NCBI GenBank assembly: GCA_019695335.1
Contig: JAIBAF010000009.1
Location: 17,332-81,331, forward strand
Direction of reading: 5' to 3'
Source: a bacterium
GTDB taxonomy: Bacteria > CLD3 > SB21
DNA length: 64,000 nucleotides
Shown here: piece by piece, positions 27,257 to 35,877 of the stretch
Numbering within the stretch: the first letter of the stretch is position 1
Layout: every line of letters starts with the position of its first letter
Position numbers and translations under genes: made by a program
The notes under the pieces: model-generated
Databases searched by the model: none
Seen by the model: the letters and a program-made list of their open reading frames with translations, nothing else
What the model was told of the DNA's origin: nothing

Positions 27257-28042
27257 ATGGCGAAAGTAATATCCATTGCTAATCCCAAAGGCGGGGTTGG
27301 AAAAACAACGACCGCTATTAACCTCGGTGCCAGTTTTGCATACGCGGGCTACAAAACGCTGGTGATCGACATCGATCCGAGCGGGGCGGCAAGTATTGGT
27401 CTCGGACTAAATAAGGAAGAAATCCGGCAGGGCGTGTATGAAATTTATAAACGTCAGGACGGACTTGATGTGGATTTTATCGAAGATTGTATTCATTCGA
27501 CGTCGATGGACGACTTACACATTATTCCCTGCAACGTATGGGCCAGTGAGCAGGAAGAAGAATTATTCTTGATGGCATCCAAGCTCGCTCGCTTACGTTT
27601 GATCCGTAATTATCTGAACAAGAAATATCATTATATCATTATCGATTGTCCACCGTTCGTCGGCAATCTCACGGTCGGCGCTTTGGCGGCGTCGGATTCC
27701 ATTATCATTCCGCTCCAATGCGGTTATTTATCTTTGAAAGCGCTCAATCGTCTCATGAAAGTCATTCGTAAAATTCAGGATGGCATGAACTACGGGCTCA
27801 AAATCGAAGGCATTTTGATCACGCTGTACGAATACGGAACCAATGTGTGTATCAAAACTGAAAATGAAGCGCGAATGGTTTTCAAAGAAATGGTGTTTGA
27901 CATAAAAATCCCCAAAAACGTTAAGCTCGGCGAAGCCGTTTTCAATGGTAAACCCGTTGTTCTCTATGATTCTAAATCGGTCGGTACCAAAGCCTACCTT
28001 CAATTAGCTGCGGAAATTGTCGAACGCGATCAAGTACTCTGA
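27257..28042 (+). CDS. ParA/Soj family ATPase of the chemosensory operon
   Basis: A 261-aa deviant-Walker P-loop ATPase. The Walker A box is KGGVGKTTTAINLG with the signature first Lys, Walker A' is VIDIDPSGAAS, and Walker B is YIIIDCPPFVGNLT. There is no N-terminal DNA-binding extension and no ParB gene beside it. ParA homologues in chemotaxis operons (ParC of Vibrio, PpfA of Rhodobacter) position sensory arrays; the location 16 bp after the CheA-like gene suggests the same. Lack of ParB argues against chromosome partition. The last 13 bp overlap the convergent HtrA-like gene. Confidence 0.93.
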   Translation: MAKVISIANPKGGVGKTTTAINLGASFAYAGYKTLVIDIDPSGAASIGLGLNKEEIRQGVYEIYKRQDGLDVDFIEDCIHSTSMDDLHIIPCNVWASEQEEELFLMASKLARLRLIRNYLNKKYHYIIIDCPPFVGNLTVGALAASDSIIIPLQCGYLSLKALNRLMKVIRKIQDGMNYGLKIEGILITLYEYGTNVCIKTENEARMVFKEMVFDIKIPKNVKLGEAVFNGKPVVLYDSKSVGTKAYLQLAAEIVERDQVL

Positions 28043-29034
28043 AAGCTTCTATGACTTCGACACGGGGTAATTTTCAAATCTTTTAATTCTGATTGTCTCA
28101 ACACTGTGATGACCGATGAAAGGCCTATATATTTTTCGGTCAGAATTTTATGCAGATCGTCCATTCCGTTGATACGGTGATGATCGTAATGCGTAATGAC
28201 ATCGCCGTCCAATATTCCTGCATGCTGAGCCGGACTTCCCGGTTCGGTTGATACGACACGCAATCCTTTTTCCGTTTCCAATTTTAACGTTCGGACAAGA
28301 AACCGGGGTATCGTAATATTTTGACCGCCGATGCCAATATAGCCTCTTGAAATACGCCCGTCGCGAATCAATTGCATGGCAATGATTTTGGCCGTATTGA
28401 TGGCGATGGCGAAACAAATTCCCTGTGCCGGCAAGATGACAGCTGTATTAACGCCTATGACTTCACCGCGCGAATTGACCAAAGGGCCGCCTGAATTACC
28501 GGGATTGAGTGCGGCGTCGGTTTGAATCACGTCGTCGATCAGGCGTCCGGACTGAGAACGCAATGAACGGCCCAGCGCACTGACAACGCCGGCCGTGACC
28601 GACGACTGAAATCCGTACGGACTCCCGATCGCTATCGCAAGCTGGCCAACCTGTACGCACGACGAATCGCCGAGTTCTGCCGGCAAAAGATCATGCGCAC
28701 CAATCCGTATCACGGCGATGTCATTATCGGGATCGTGGCCAATGAGATCCGCGTCGTACTGACGACCGTCAGTCAAGGTTACTCGAATTGATGATGCGTG
28801 TCCGACAACGTGGCTATTCGTCAGAATAAAACCGTCGGGCGTAAAAATAAAACCCGATCCGGAGCCTCGTTGATTTTTATGCTGGATATCGATATGGACA
28901 ATCGATGTCTGCATCGTACGATTGACCGCTATGACTGCATTGGAATAAGCATCAAGTAAAGCAGCATCATTATCATTGTGCTGAGAAATTTCAGATAGAT
29001 GTGAAGGCGCCGATAAATGAAACGTTTGAGCCAT
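28030..29034 (-). CDS. HtrA-like trypsin-fold serine protease with one PDZ domain, no signal peptide
   Basis: A 334-aa S1C protease. The triad is visible as His in LTNSHVVG, Asp in DNDIAVIR and Ser in LNPGNSGGPL. One PDZ domain follows (about residues 240-325). The N-terminus MAQTFHLSAPSHLSEISQ has no hydrophobic leader, so unlike DegP it is predicted cytoplasmic; the start at 29034 has AAGGAA at good spacing, and no upstream in-frame leader is seen. A second, exported HtrA is encoded at 52807-54267. The 3' end overlaps parA by 13 bp in convergent orientation. Confidence 0.92.
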   Translation of the reverse strand: MAQTFHLSAPSHLSEISQHNDNDAALLDAYSNAVIAVNRTMQTSIVHIDIQHKNQRGSGSGFIFTPDGFILTNSHVVGHASSIRVTLTDGRQYDADLIGHDPDNDIAVIRIGAHDLLPAELGDSSCVQVGQLAIAIGSPYGFQSSVTAGVVSALGRSLRSQSGRLIDDVIQTDAALNPGNSGGPLVNSRGEVIGVNTAVILPAQGICFAIAINTAKIIAMQLIRDGRISRGYIGIGGQNITIPRFLVRTLKLETEKGLRVVSTEPGSPAQHAGILDGDVITHYDHHRINGMDDLHKILTEKYIGLSSVITVLRQSELKDLKITPCRSHRSFQST

Positions 29035-29122
29035 GGGAATTCCTTTCGTTGTGAATCGTATAACGGCTCACTATCGTAAACTATTCCCGACGGCATTACT
29101 CTATAGGGATAAAACAGGCAGA

Positions 29123-29653
29123 TTAAATAGCCAGCCAAAGTGATGTTTTCGCGACAACATAACCTAAAACGGCGCCAACGGCTACGTCTGTAGGATAATG
29201 AACGCCGAGGTAAATGCGCGAAAAACCAATCAACAGCGCCCAAATCAATGCAGGAACTTGAACAGCGGGATAAAAATGGCTCAATAATATGGCCATTAAA
29301 AAAGCAGCCGCGGTATGGCCGGAAGGAAAACTAAATTCATCAGGCGGGGCGATGAGAAATTTCATTCCAGGGATTGTATTAAAAGGTCGTGCTCGTTTGA
29401 TCGTGCGTTTAATGATCGTGTACAATGGAATCTCCAATGCATATGCCATCAATGCGGCCATAAAGAAATTTCGTCCGTGCGTTGGTTCCAACAGCAATAA
29501 CAGTATGCCGATCAATCCGTAAATATAACCGTCACCGCTTTTCGAAATCCAATAAATCGATCGGTCGAATAAAGCTTTTCCATTCAATCCGAAAATTGTT
29601 TGAAAAGCTATGGTATCCCAGCGGTGTAATATTTGACCAAAATCGCGAATCAT
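29123..29653 (-). CDS. PAP2 family phosphatase
   Basis: A 176-aa membrane phosphatase. The three PAP2 motifs are present in order: KRTIKRARP, PSGHT and SRIYLGVHYPTD, with the catalytic His in the last two. Several hydrophobic helices surround them. Such enzymes dephosphorylate undecaprenyl-PP, phosphatidic acid or similar lipids; the substrate here cannot be set. It lies upstream of the HtrA-like gene on the same strand with an 88-bp gap. Confidence 0.92.
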   Translation of the reverse strand: MIRDFGQILHRWDTIAFQTIFGLNGKALFDRSIYWISKSGDGYIYGLIGILLLLLEPTHGRNFFMAALMAYALEIPLYTIIKRTIKRARPFNTIPGMKFLIAPPDEFSFPSGHTAAAFLMAILLSHFYPAVQVPALIWALLIGFSRIYLGVHYPTDVAVGAVLGYVVAKTSLWLAI

Positions 29654-29852
29654 AAAGTTTTCATTAAATTTAATTGGCGGTAATCTAATGAAACATTGTT
29701 AATGCATGATAAAATGAATATTATCTCAATATTTTTAAACACCTTGGAATGTTAATTTTTTTGAAACAAATGCCCGGTTTTTACGTCTCTCGCAATGCCA
29801 TTCAAATCTGATTTTATTAAATTTCTTTTACCTAAATATGAGGAGATGACTT

Positions 29853-31940
29853 ATGAAAAAACATTGGAAAACCTTTTTTCTGTCTGTTTTTGGCGTATGG
29901 ATTTTGCACCATTCTGCAACAGCCGGCGAAGACGGTAATGTCAGCAATCCTTTATTTGCCGAATTCAATCAGATGATGGAATTGAGCAAGCTTAATAAAG
30001 ATCACATTGCTAATGCCGCGACGACGATAATCGAACAATCGAAGAAATCGCTGGAAGTTATTTACGCGATTAAAAAAGAAAATCGCACATTCGATAATAC
30101 TTTGTTGGCTTTTGACAACATTCAAAATGATTTCGGCAAAGTAACTTATCTGGTCTATTTGATGAATAACGTTCAACCGAATGCCGATATCCGTGACCAG
30201 GCCCGTGCCTCGTTTGGTGATCTGGATAAATTCAGTACCGATATGGGCCTCGATGAGCAATTGTATAAAGCCGTCAAGGAGTATTCGGAAACTGCCGAAG
30301 CCAAAAAACTTACCGGGTACAAAAAACGATTCTTAGATGAAACCTTGCGTGATTTCGAGCGGAACGGTTTTGCACTTTCCAAAGAAAAGCGTGATGAACT
30401 CAAAACTATTCAAAATAAATTATCCGATCTTTCGATTGCGTTCAGCAAGAATATTGCCGATTACAAGGATTTTCTGATTGTAACTGAAAAAGAAATGGAA
30501 GGCCTTCCGGAGGATTACAAAAAGCAACGTAAACAGGAAGACGGCACGTATAAGATTGATCTTTCTTATCCTTCCTATTCCGGTTTTATGAAATCGTCTG
30601 AATCCGAGTCAGCGCGCAAAGCATTATATACGAAATATATGAATCGCGCGACGGATAAAAATTTAGATGTTCTCAAGGAGATGTTGATTTATCGTCAAAA
30701 ATTAGCTTCACTGCTTGGCTACAAAACGTTTGCACAGTATCAGACCGAAACACGCATGGCGAAAAACCCTAAGAATGTATGGGATTTTGAAAATCGTATG
30801 ATCGATAAAATCAAAGTCAAAGCCAAAATAGATTACGATGAGTTGCTCGATGTCAAACGCAAGCAACTCAACGATCAGTCAATCAACGTCGTTCAACCGT
30901 GGGAATCTTCTTATTACAATAATATTCTGCTCAAAGAAAAGTACCAAGTCGATCAGGACAAAGTAAAAGAATATTTTGAGATCAATAACGTGATGAGCGG
31001 GCTTTTTCAGATTGCGCAAACCTTGTTTGATGTAACGTTCGATGAAATCAAAAATCCTTCCGTATGGCATCAGGATGTTCGGGCATTCGAGGTTAAACAA
31101 AACGGAAAAGTCATTGGAAGATTTTATTTCGATTTATTTCCCCGCGACAATAAATTTACTCACGCCGCATGTTTTGCAATGGTCAAAGGGAAAACGACCG
31201 TTAACGGCTACCAGATTCCTTCCGCAACATTGGTGTGCAATTTTCCAAAACCGACAGCCGATCAACCGGCACTGATGTATCATTCGTTGGGCAGTGCATC
31301 GGTCACGACGTTTTTCCATGAATTCGGCCACGTTCTGCATAACATGTTGACGCAGTCGGATTTGTATTCGTATGCCGGAACGGCCGTCCCGCGCGATTTT
31401 GTTGAAGCGCCTTCACAGATTTTTGAAAATTGGACATGGAATTACGACGCCCTGAAAATGTTTGCCCGTCATTATAAAACCAATGAAGTATTGCCAAAAG
31501 ATCTGTTTGATCGGATGGTGGCTGCCAAAAATGTCGGATCCGGTGTTGCTACATCTTATCAGGTTTTTTACGGTGTACTCGACATGACCCTGCATGATCA
31601 ATACGATCCAAACGGCAATGAAACGACAACGGAAGTTGTCAAACGTCTGCAGGAGAAAATCCTGCTTTATCCGTATCTTGAAGGAACGGCATTTCAGGCA
31701 GGATTCGGCCATTTGACAGGTTATGCTGCAGGATACTATGGTTACCTGTGGGCGGAAGTCTATGCACAGGATATGTTTTCAGTTTTTGCCAAAAATGGCA
31801 TCATGGATAAAAAGACCGGAAAACGCTACCGCGATATTATTTTAGCCAAAGGCGGCACGGAAGATCCGTTAGAATTGGTCAAACAATTCATCGGACGTGA
31901 ACCCAATGAAGATGCGTTTTTAAAATCGCTGGGATTATAG
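29853..31940 (+). CDS. M3 family metallopeptidase (oligopeptidase), exported
   Basis: A 695-aa thimet-type oligopeptidase. The zinc site HEFGHVLH lies near residue 488, with the downstream Glu in FVEAPSQIFENWTW. N-terminal and C-terminal helical regions match M3A enzymes (Dcp, oligopeptidase A). Residues 1-25 form a signal peptide (KKHWKTFFLSVFGVWIL, cleavage near SATAG), so it probably acts in the periplasm. The start is preceded by GAGGAG. It ends in a strong bidirectional terminator shared with umuC. Confidence 0.95.
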   Translation: MKKHWKTFFLSVFGVWILHHSATAGEDGNVSNPLFAEFNQMMELSKLNKDHIANAATTIIEQSKKSLEVIYAIKKENRTFDNTLLAFDNIQNDFGKVTYLVYLMNNVQPNADIRDQARASFGDLDKFSTDMGLDEQLYKAVKEYSETAEAKKLTGYKKRFLDETLRDFERNGFALSKEKRDELKTIQNKLSDLSIAFSKNIADYKDFLIVTEKEMEGLPEDYKKQRKQEDGTYKIDLSYPSYSGFMKSSESESARKALYTKYMNRATDKNLDVLKEMLIYRQKLASLLGYKTFAQYQTETRMAKNPKNVWDFENRMIDKIKVKAKIDYDELLDVKRKQLNDQSINVVQPWESSYYNNILLKEKYQVDQDKVKEYFEINNVMSGLFQIAQTLFDVTFDEIKNPSVWHQDVRAFEVKQNGKVIGRFYFDLFPRDNKFTHAACFAMVKGKTTVNGYQIPSATLVCNFPKPTADQPALMYHSLGSASVTTFFHEFGHVLHNMLTQSDLYSYAGTAVPRDFVEAPSQIFENWTWNYDALKMFARHYKTNEVLPKDLFDRMVAAKNVGSGVATSYQVFYGVLDMTLHDQYDPNGNETTTEVVKRLQEKILLYPYLEGTAFQAGFGHLTGYAAGYYGYLWAEVYAQDMFSVFAKNGIMDKKTGKRYRDIILAKGGTEDPLELVKQFIGREPNEDAFLKSLGL

Positions 31941-31966
31941 AAACAATAATAATTCGAATCGTAAAA

Positions 31967-31995
31967 AAGGCGCAACGATGGTTGCGCCTTTTATT
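31967..31995. terminator. Bidirectional intrinsic terminator between the M3 peptidase and umuC
   Basis: A 10-bp perfect stem (AAGGCGCAAC at 31967-31976 with its complement at 31981-31990) closes a GATG loop, with T runs on both sides. The umuC stop lies inside its distal edge. Confidence 0.88.
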
Positions 31996-33256
31996 TTGCC
32001 AGTACTACCGGTAGTTCATTCCACCGTGTGGTGTAATTAGGAGAACGTTTTTCGGATAACATGCGCCAGCGCTGACTAATGCCCGTCGATGCGTAATGTA
32101 CCGTATGCGTTCCCATGCTATGATTGATTTGATCCAATACGTTCATCAGCTTTTCTGAGCGTTCGCGATCTTTGGTATCAAGCAAACTGCCCTGGATGCT
32201 TTCCCTGGACGTGATGCCCGTCAGGATGACCCCGGCTTTTTTGTAGCGGTAACCCTTCCTGAAAATCTTATCCAAAACTTGAAGAGCGTGCTGAATCATT
32301 TCGCCCGTATCATCGGTTGGCACTTGAAAAGTCCATGATGCGGACTTGTAATATTGTTTAGCCGTCTCGGAAAAAGGATTGGTGTGTAGAAATACGGTTA
32401 GCATTTGCGCAACGGAATTTTGTTTACGCAATTTTTCTGCCGCCCGCGTAACGTATGTTGCAACGGCTTCTTTCAGATCGTCAATTTCAGTTACAATTTT
32501 TCCAAATGAACGGGTTGACGCAATACCTTGTTTGGGCGGCGGACATGCGTCTAATGGCAGGCAAGGAATTCCGCGTAATTCCCGAACCATCCTCGCACCG
32601 ACAACGCCGAATTGTCTTCTGATCCACGATTCTGAAGCATTACGTAAATCCCATGCCGTACTAATATTATATGTCAATAACGTTTGTGCGATGTTCCTTC
32701 CGACGCCCCATACGCTTTCAACGGGCGTTTTTTTCATCCACACTTCCTGCTCGGAATCGGTTACCAATTCGAAAACGCCATTCATATCAGGATTTTTTTT
32801 GGCAATGCGGTTAGCGATTTTGGATAGCGTTTTCGATGGAGCAATGCCGATCGATGCCGGAATGCCGGTACATTGTCTGACACAGCGGCGTATGGTTTGT
32901 CCATAGTCGGTTAAATTTTTGTGATCAAATCCTGAAAAATCGAGAAAGGCCTCATCAATAGAATACAATTCTATCGATGGTGTGAACTGGGACAAAACCC
33001 TCATGACTCGTTGCGACATGTCTCCGTAAAGGGCGTAGTTGGATGAAAAAACCTGTATGTTGTGCTTACGGATCAAGGACATGGCCTTATAAAGCGGTTC
33101 GGCCATGGGGACGCCTAGTTGTTTGGCCTCTTCAGAACGGGCGATGATACAACCGTCATTGTTCGATAAAACGACGATCGGTCGTCGTCGCATGGCGGGA
33201 TTAAATACACGCTCGCACGACGCATAGAAATTATTGCAGTCAACGATTGCAATCAT
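31991..33256 (-). CDS. umuC: Y-family DNA polymerase V catalytic subunit
   Basis: A 421-aa UmuC for error-prone translesion synthesis. It opens with IVDCNNFYASCERVF (metal-binding Asp), has the second acidic motif ELYSIDEAFLDFSG, helix-hairpin-helix region VWGVGRNIAQTLL, and the little-finger and C-terminal UmuC domains. Length matches UmuC rather than DinB. It follows umuD with a 56-bp gap, so they form an operon. Confidence 0.96.
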   Translation of the reverse strand: MIAIVDCNNFYASCERVFNPAMRRRPIVVLSNNDGCIIARSEEAKQLGVPMAEPLYKAMSLIRKHNIQVFSSNYALYGDMSQRVMRVLSQFTPSIELYSIDEAFLDFSGFDHKNLTDYGQTIRRCVRQCTGIPASIGIAPSKTLSKIANRIAKKNPDMNGVFELVTDSEQEVWMKKTPVESVWGVGRNIAQTLLTYNISTAWDLRNASESWIRRQFGVVGARMVRELRGIPCLPLDACPPPKQGIASTRSFGKIVTEIDDLKEAVATYVTRAAEKLRKQNSVAQMLTVFLHTNPFSETAKQYYKSASWTFQVPTDDTGEMIQHALQVLDKIFRKGYRYKKAGVILTGITSRESIQGSLLDTKDRERSEKLMNVLDQINHSMGTHTVHYASTGISQRWRMLSEKRSPNYTTRWNELPVVLAK

Positions 33257-33312
33257 GACTTACAGAAAATATTGTTATAGAAAATACGTAAAATCAAATC
33301 TGTTGTAAATTA

Positions 33313-33762
33313 TTACACCCAATGAATCACAGCCGTCACGACGCCCCAGATTTCAAAGTCGGCGAATTCAGAAACTTCGATAGGAGGATAATTTTCATTT
33401 TCAGGAACGAGAAATAATTTATTCTTCGTTTTACGAATTCGTTTCACGGTCAATTCACCATTGATCACGGCGATGACGATTTTTTTATCGGTTGGCTCCA
33501 GTGAACGATCAACAATCAGAAGATCGCCGGATTGAATACCCGCTTTGGTCATAGAATCGCCGCTAACCCGGACGAAAAACGTTGCGGCGGGATGTTTAAC
33601 CAATAACTCATTAATATCGAGATTTTTATCGATGTAGTCGTCGGCGGGTGATGGAAATCCTGCAGAAACGGCTGTTTGAAAAAGAGGCAATTCTTTTTTG
33701 ACCGGTTTAATACGGCCGTTTAGCCCGTGAATTGCTGTTTGTGTATCGTGTTTCTTTTTCAT
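33313..33762 (-). CDS. umuD: UmuD-like S24 autoprotease
   Basis: A 149-aa LexA/UmuD-type peptidase. The self-cleavage site lies in SAGFPSP near residue 34 (Gly-Phe instead of Cys-Gly), the nucleophile Ser in VSGDSMTKAG and the general-base Lys in NGELTVKRI. A slightly longer basic N-terminus (MKKKHDTQTAIHGLNGR) precedes the domain. Cleaved UmuD' dimer plus UmuC form Pol V. No LexA gene is in the window, and I do not see a convincing LexA site upstream, although CGAA and TTCG halves spaced by 10 bp lie at 33764-33781. Confidence 0.94.
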   Translation of the reverse strand: MKKKHDTQTAIHGLNGRIKPVKKELPLFQTAVSAGFPSPADDYIDKNLDINELLVKHPAATFFVRVSGDSMTKAGIQSGDLLIVDRSLEPTDKKIVIAVINGELTVKRIRKTKNKLFLVPENENYPPIEVSEFADFEIWGVVTAVIHWV

Positions 33763-33837
33763 GGCGAAATATGAATAGTTCGCAGGATAGAATCAAGGCT
33801 AGAAAGGAAAATTAATTTCCCTAAATGTAAAAAAACC

Positions 33838-33866
33838 TTGCATTGTGAAAGTCGCTTTATTATATT
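33838..33866 (+). promoter_or_regulatory. Promoter of the ribosomal protein operon
   Basis: TTGCAT (33838-33843), 17 bp, TATATT (33861-33866). It lies 158 bp upstream of rplM and matches the promoter form found at 13529 and 60950. Confidence 0.65.
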
Positions 33867-33872
33867 GCCTGC

Positions 33873-34024
33873 CCTTAATATCAATACTCTAACCTTACGG
33901 TTTGAACAGGCAAAGCCCAATTGATTTTAAGCGATTTACGTGTCACAAATGGCCGTAAAAAACAGAGATTAAAAAATAAAAATTTAGATATAATAAGCGC
34001 CTCTATACTGAAGGAGTTACTGTT
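33873..34024 (+). promoter_or_regulatory. Long rplM 5' leader with possible secondary structure
   Basis: From the expected transcription start (about 33873) to the rplM start is about 150 nt. TTACGG (33895-33900) pairs with CCGTAA (33953-33958), TTTG (33901-33904) with CAAA (33946-33949), and GGCAAAGCC (33909-33917) is a small hairpin. A ribosomal-protein leader is plausible but the pairing could be chance. The Shine-Dalgarno AAGGAG is at about 34011. Confidence 0.35.
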
Positions 34025-34465
34025 GTGAAAACTTCATTTAAAACCAAAATGCCGAAAGCGGATACCATTCAAAGAAAATGGTATATTGTCGACGCGTCGG
34101 ACAAGACGTTAGGACGTTTTGCCAGTCACATTGCGGCGATCTTGAAAGGTAAGAACAAAGCGTATTATGCGCCTCACGTCGATTGCGGCGATCATGTCAT
34201 CATTCTTAACGCCAAAAATATTCGCTTGACCGGCAAAAAAACAAAACTGAAAGAGTACGTTCACAATACGATGTATCCTGGCGGACAACGCGTTGAGAAA
34301 TTTGAAGAATTGATCCGTACAAAACCGGAGCGCATTCTGTATTACGCAATTCATGGCATGTTGCCCAAAAATCGTCTTGGAAGCGTGATGATCAAAAAAC
34401 TCAAGATTTATGCGGATGACAAACATCCTCATGCCAGCCAGAATCCCGAACCATTGAGCTTATAA
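34025..34465 (+). CDS. rplM: 50S ribosomal protein L13 (uL13)
   Basis: A 146-aa uL13. It has WYIVDASDKTLGRFASHIAAILKGKNK at the N-terminus, CGDHVIILNAKNIRLTGKK, the TMYPGGQ turn and GMLPKNRLG near the C-terminus. The start is GTG at 34025 with AAGGAG upstream. It is first in the operon rplM-rpsI, the usual order, with rpsI 26 bp downstream. Confidence 0.98.
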   Translation: MKTSFKTKMPKADTIQRKWYIVDASDKTLGRFASHIAAILKGKNKAYYAPHVDCGDHVIILNAKNIRLTGKKTKLKEYVHNTMYPGGQRVEKFEELIRTKPERILYYAIHGMLPKNRLGSVMIKKLKIYADDKHPHASQNPEPLSL

Positions 34466-34491
34466 AAAATATTATAGAAACAGGAGTATTT

Positions 34492-34881
34492 ATGAGTACA
34501 GCCATTACCGCTGTAGGCCGTAGAAAAACTTCCAGTGCGCGCGTGACATTGGTGCCCGGCACTGGCAAGATCACCGTAAATAACAAACAACTTGCCGAAC
34601 ATTTCAAACGCGGTACGGAACAGCTTCATGTGGAAGAGCCTATGAAGGCTACAGAAGCAGGAGCTAAATATGACGTGATCGCCAATGTTCGCGGCGGCGG
34701 CAAAAGCGGCCAAGCCGGTGCTGTACGTCTGGGTATTGCTCGCGCTCTCGTCAAAATCGATGAAGAATTGAAAAAATCGTTGAAACCGCTTGGCATGATG
34801 ACCCGCGATCCGCGTATGAAAGAACGCCGGAAATACGGTTTGGCCAAAGCCAGAAAACGTTATCAATTTAGCAAACGTTAA
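34492..34881 (+). CDS. rpsI: 30S ribosomal protein S9 (uS9)
   Basis: A 129-aa uS9, recognised by AVGRRKTSSARVTLVPGTG, VRGGGKSGQAGAVRLGIARAL and the C-terminal KKARKRYQFSKR-type tail that reaches the P-site tRNA (here LAKARKRYQFSKR). It follows rplM with a good AGGAG and precedes the rpsB leader. Confidence 0.98.
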   Translation: MSTAITAVGRRKTSSARVTLVPGTGKITVNNKQLAEHFKRGTEQLHVEEPMKATEAGAKYDVIANVRGGGKSGQAGAVRLGIARALVKIDEELKKSLKPLGMMTRDPRMKERRKYGLAKARKRYQFSKR

Positions 34882-34895
34882 TAATCAACCAATCA

Positions 34896-34995
34896 CACTT
34901 TTGGATTTGCGCAGGGGTGTTCCGGCCATTGCTGGAATTCTGACGCAAAAACGACAAAAGTGGTCGTATAACCCAAACCCTTTAAAGGAGTTCGT
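34896..34995 (+). promoter_or_regulatory. Structured rpsB leader, candidate S2 autoregulatory RNA
   Basis: Three nested perfect or near-perfect helices: CACTTTTG (34896-34903) with CAAAAGTG (34955-34962), TTTGCG (34906-34911) with CGCAAA (34944-34949), and TTCCGGC (34920-34926) with GCTGGAA (34931-34937, one G-U pair) closing a 4-nt loop. An unpaired AGGGGTG (34912-34918) could reach ACCC or ACCCT just upstream of the AAAGGAG ribosome site, as a pseudoknot. The element fills most of the 114-bp rpsI-rpsB gap. This fits the known habit of S2 controlling rpsB-tsf, but the fold class is not one I can name. Confidence 0.55.
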
Positions 34996-35841
34996 ATGAT
35001 CGAAGAAATGCCTGTAACGTCGTTCGACAGCAAGAAAAAACTTGAAGAGTTGCTGGCGGCCGGCGTTCACTTTGGCCACCTGACGCGCCGTTGGAATCCG
35101 AAAATGAAGCCGTATATCTTTATGGAAAAAAACGGCATTCATATTATGGACTTGAAAAAAACGGTCGTGTCGTTGCAGGACGCCTGCAAAGCAATTGCTA
35201 AGATCGTGGCTAATGGCGAAAAAGTTCTTTTCGTCGGAACCAAAAAACAAGCAAAAGAGATTATTAAAACAGAAGCTTCACGCGCCAATATGTTTTATGT
35301 AACGGAACGGTGGCTTGGCGGCATGTTGACCAACTTTTCGACGATTCGTAAAAGCATCAAGCACATGAAGAATATCGAAAAGAAAGAAACCGACGGTACG
35401 TTTGAAAAAATTACCAAAAAAGAACGGTTGACACTTGAACGCCAGAAAATGAAATTGAAATCCGTTCTCGAAGGTATTGAAGACATGCGGCAGTTGCCCG
35501 GAGCGATCTTTGTTGTTGATACCAAAAAAGAACACATTGCTGTCAAGGAAGCAAATGTGCTTGGCATTCCGGTATTTGCTATTGTCGATACCAATTGCGA
35601 TCCTGATACGATTCATTACGTTATTCCCGGTAATGACGATGCATCGAAATCTATCCAGGTAATTACGAAAACAGTTGCCGATGCGATTACAGAAGCCAGC
35701 CAGCACATAGTGGCCGTTCAAAAAGAAGTGAAAGAAGTAGATGAAGAACGCGTGAAAGATGAAACGCGTATGAAATACGAAGAAGATGAAAAATTTGCCA
35801 AACTCAAAGGCGGTAAAGAAAAAGACGTCAATCTGAAGTAA
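34996..35841 (+). CDS. rpsB: 30S ribosomal protein S2 (uS2)
   Basis: A 281-aa uS2 with [62 protein letters not shown] and the [14 protein letters not shown] segment. An acidic and lysine-rich C-terminal extension of about 40 residues follows the core, a common variation. It starts after AAAGGAG and is followed by tsf, the standard pair. Confidence 0.98.
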   Translation: MIEEMPVTSFDSKKKLEELLAAGVHFGHLTRRWNPKMKPYIFMEKNGIHIMDLKKTVVSLQDACKAIAKIVANGEKVLFVGTKKQAKEIIKTEASRANMFYVTERWLGGMLTNFSTIRKSIKHMKNIEKKETDGTFEKITKKERLTLERQKMKLKSVLEGIEDMRQLPGAIFVVDTKKEHIAVKEANVLGIPVFAIVDTNCDPDTIHYVIPGNDDASKSIQVITKTVADAITEASQHIVAVQKEVKEVDEERVKDETRMKYEEDEKFAKLKGGKEKDVNLK

Positions 35842-35877
35842 CCGCATACCGGAGATGGTACAGTAAAGGAGTGATGA

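Noticed and set aside
33764..33781. CGAA and TTCG half-sites 10 bp apart upstream of umuD as an SOS box
   Set aside because: Spacing and internal bases do not match a LexA site that I know, and there is no second copy at another SOS gene in the window.
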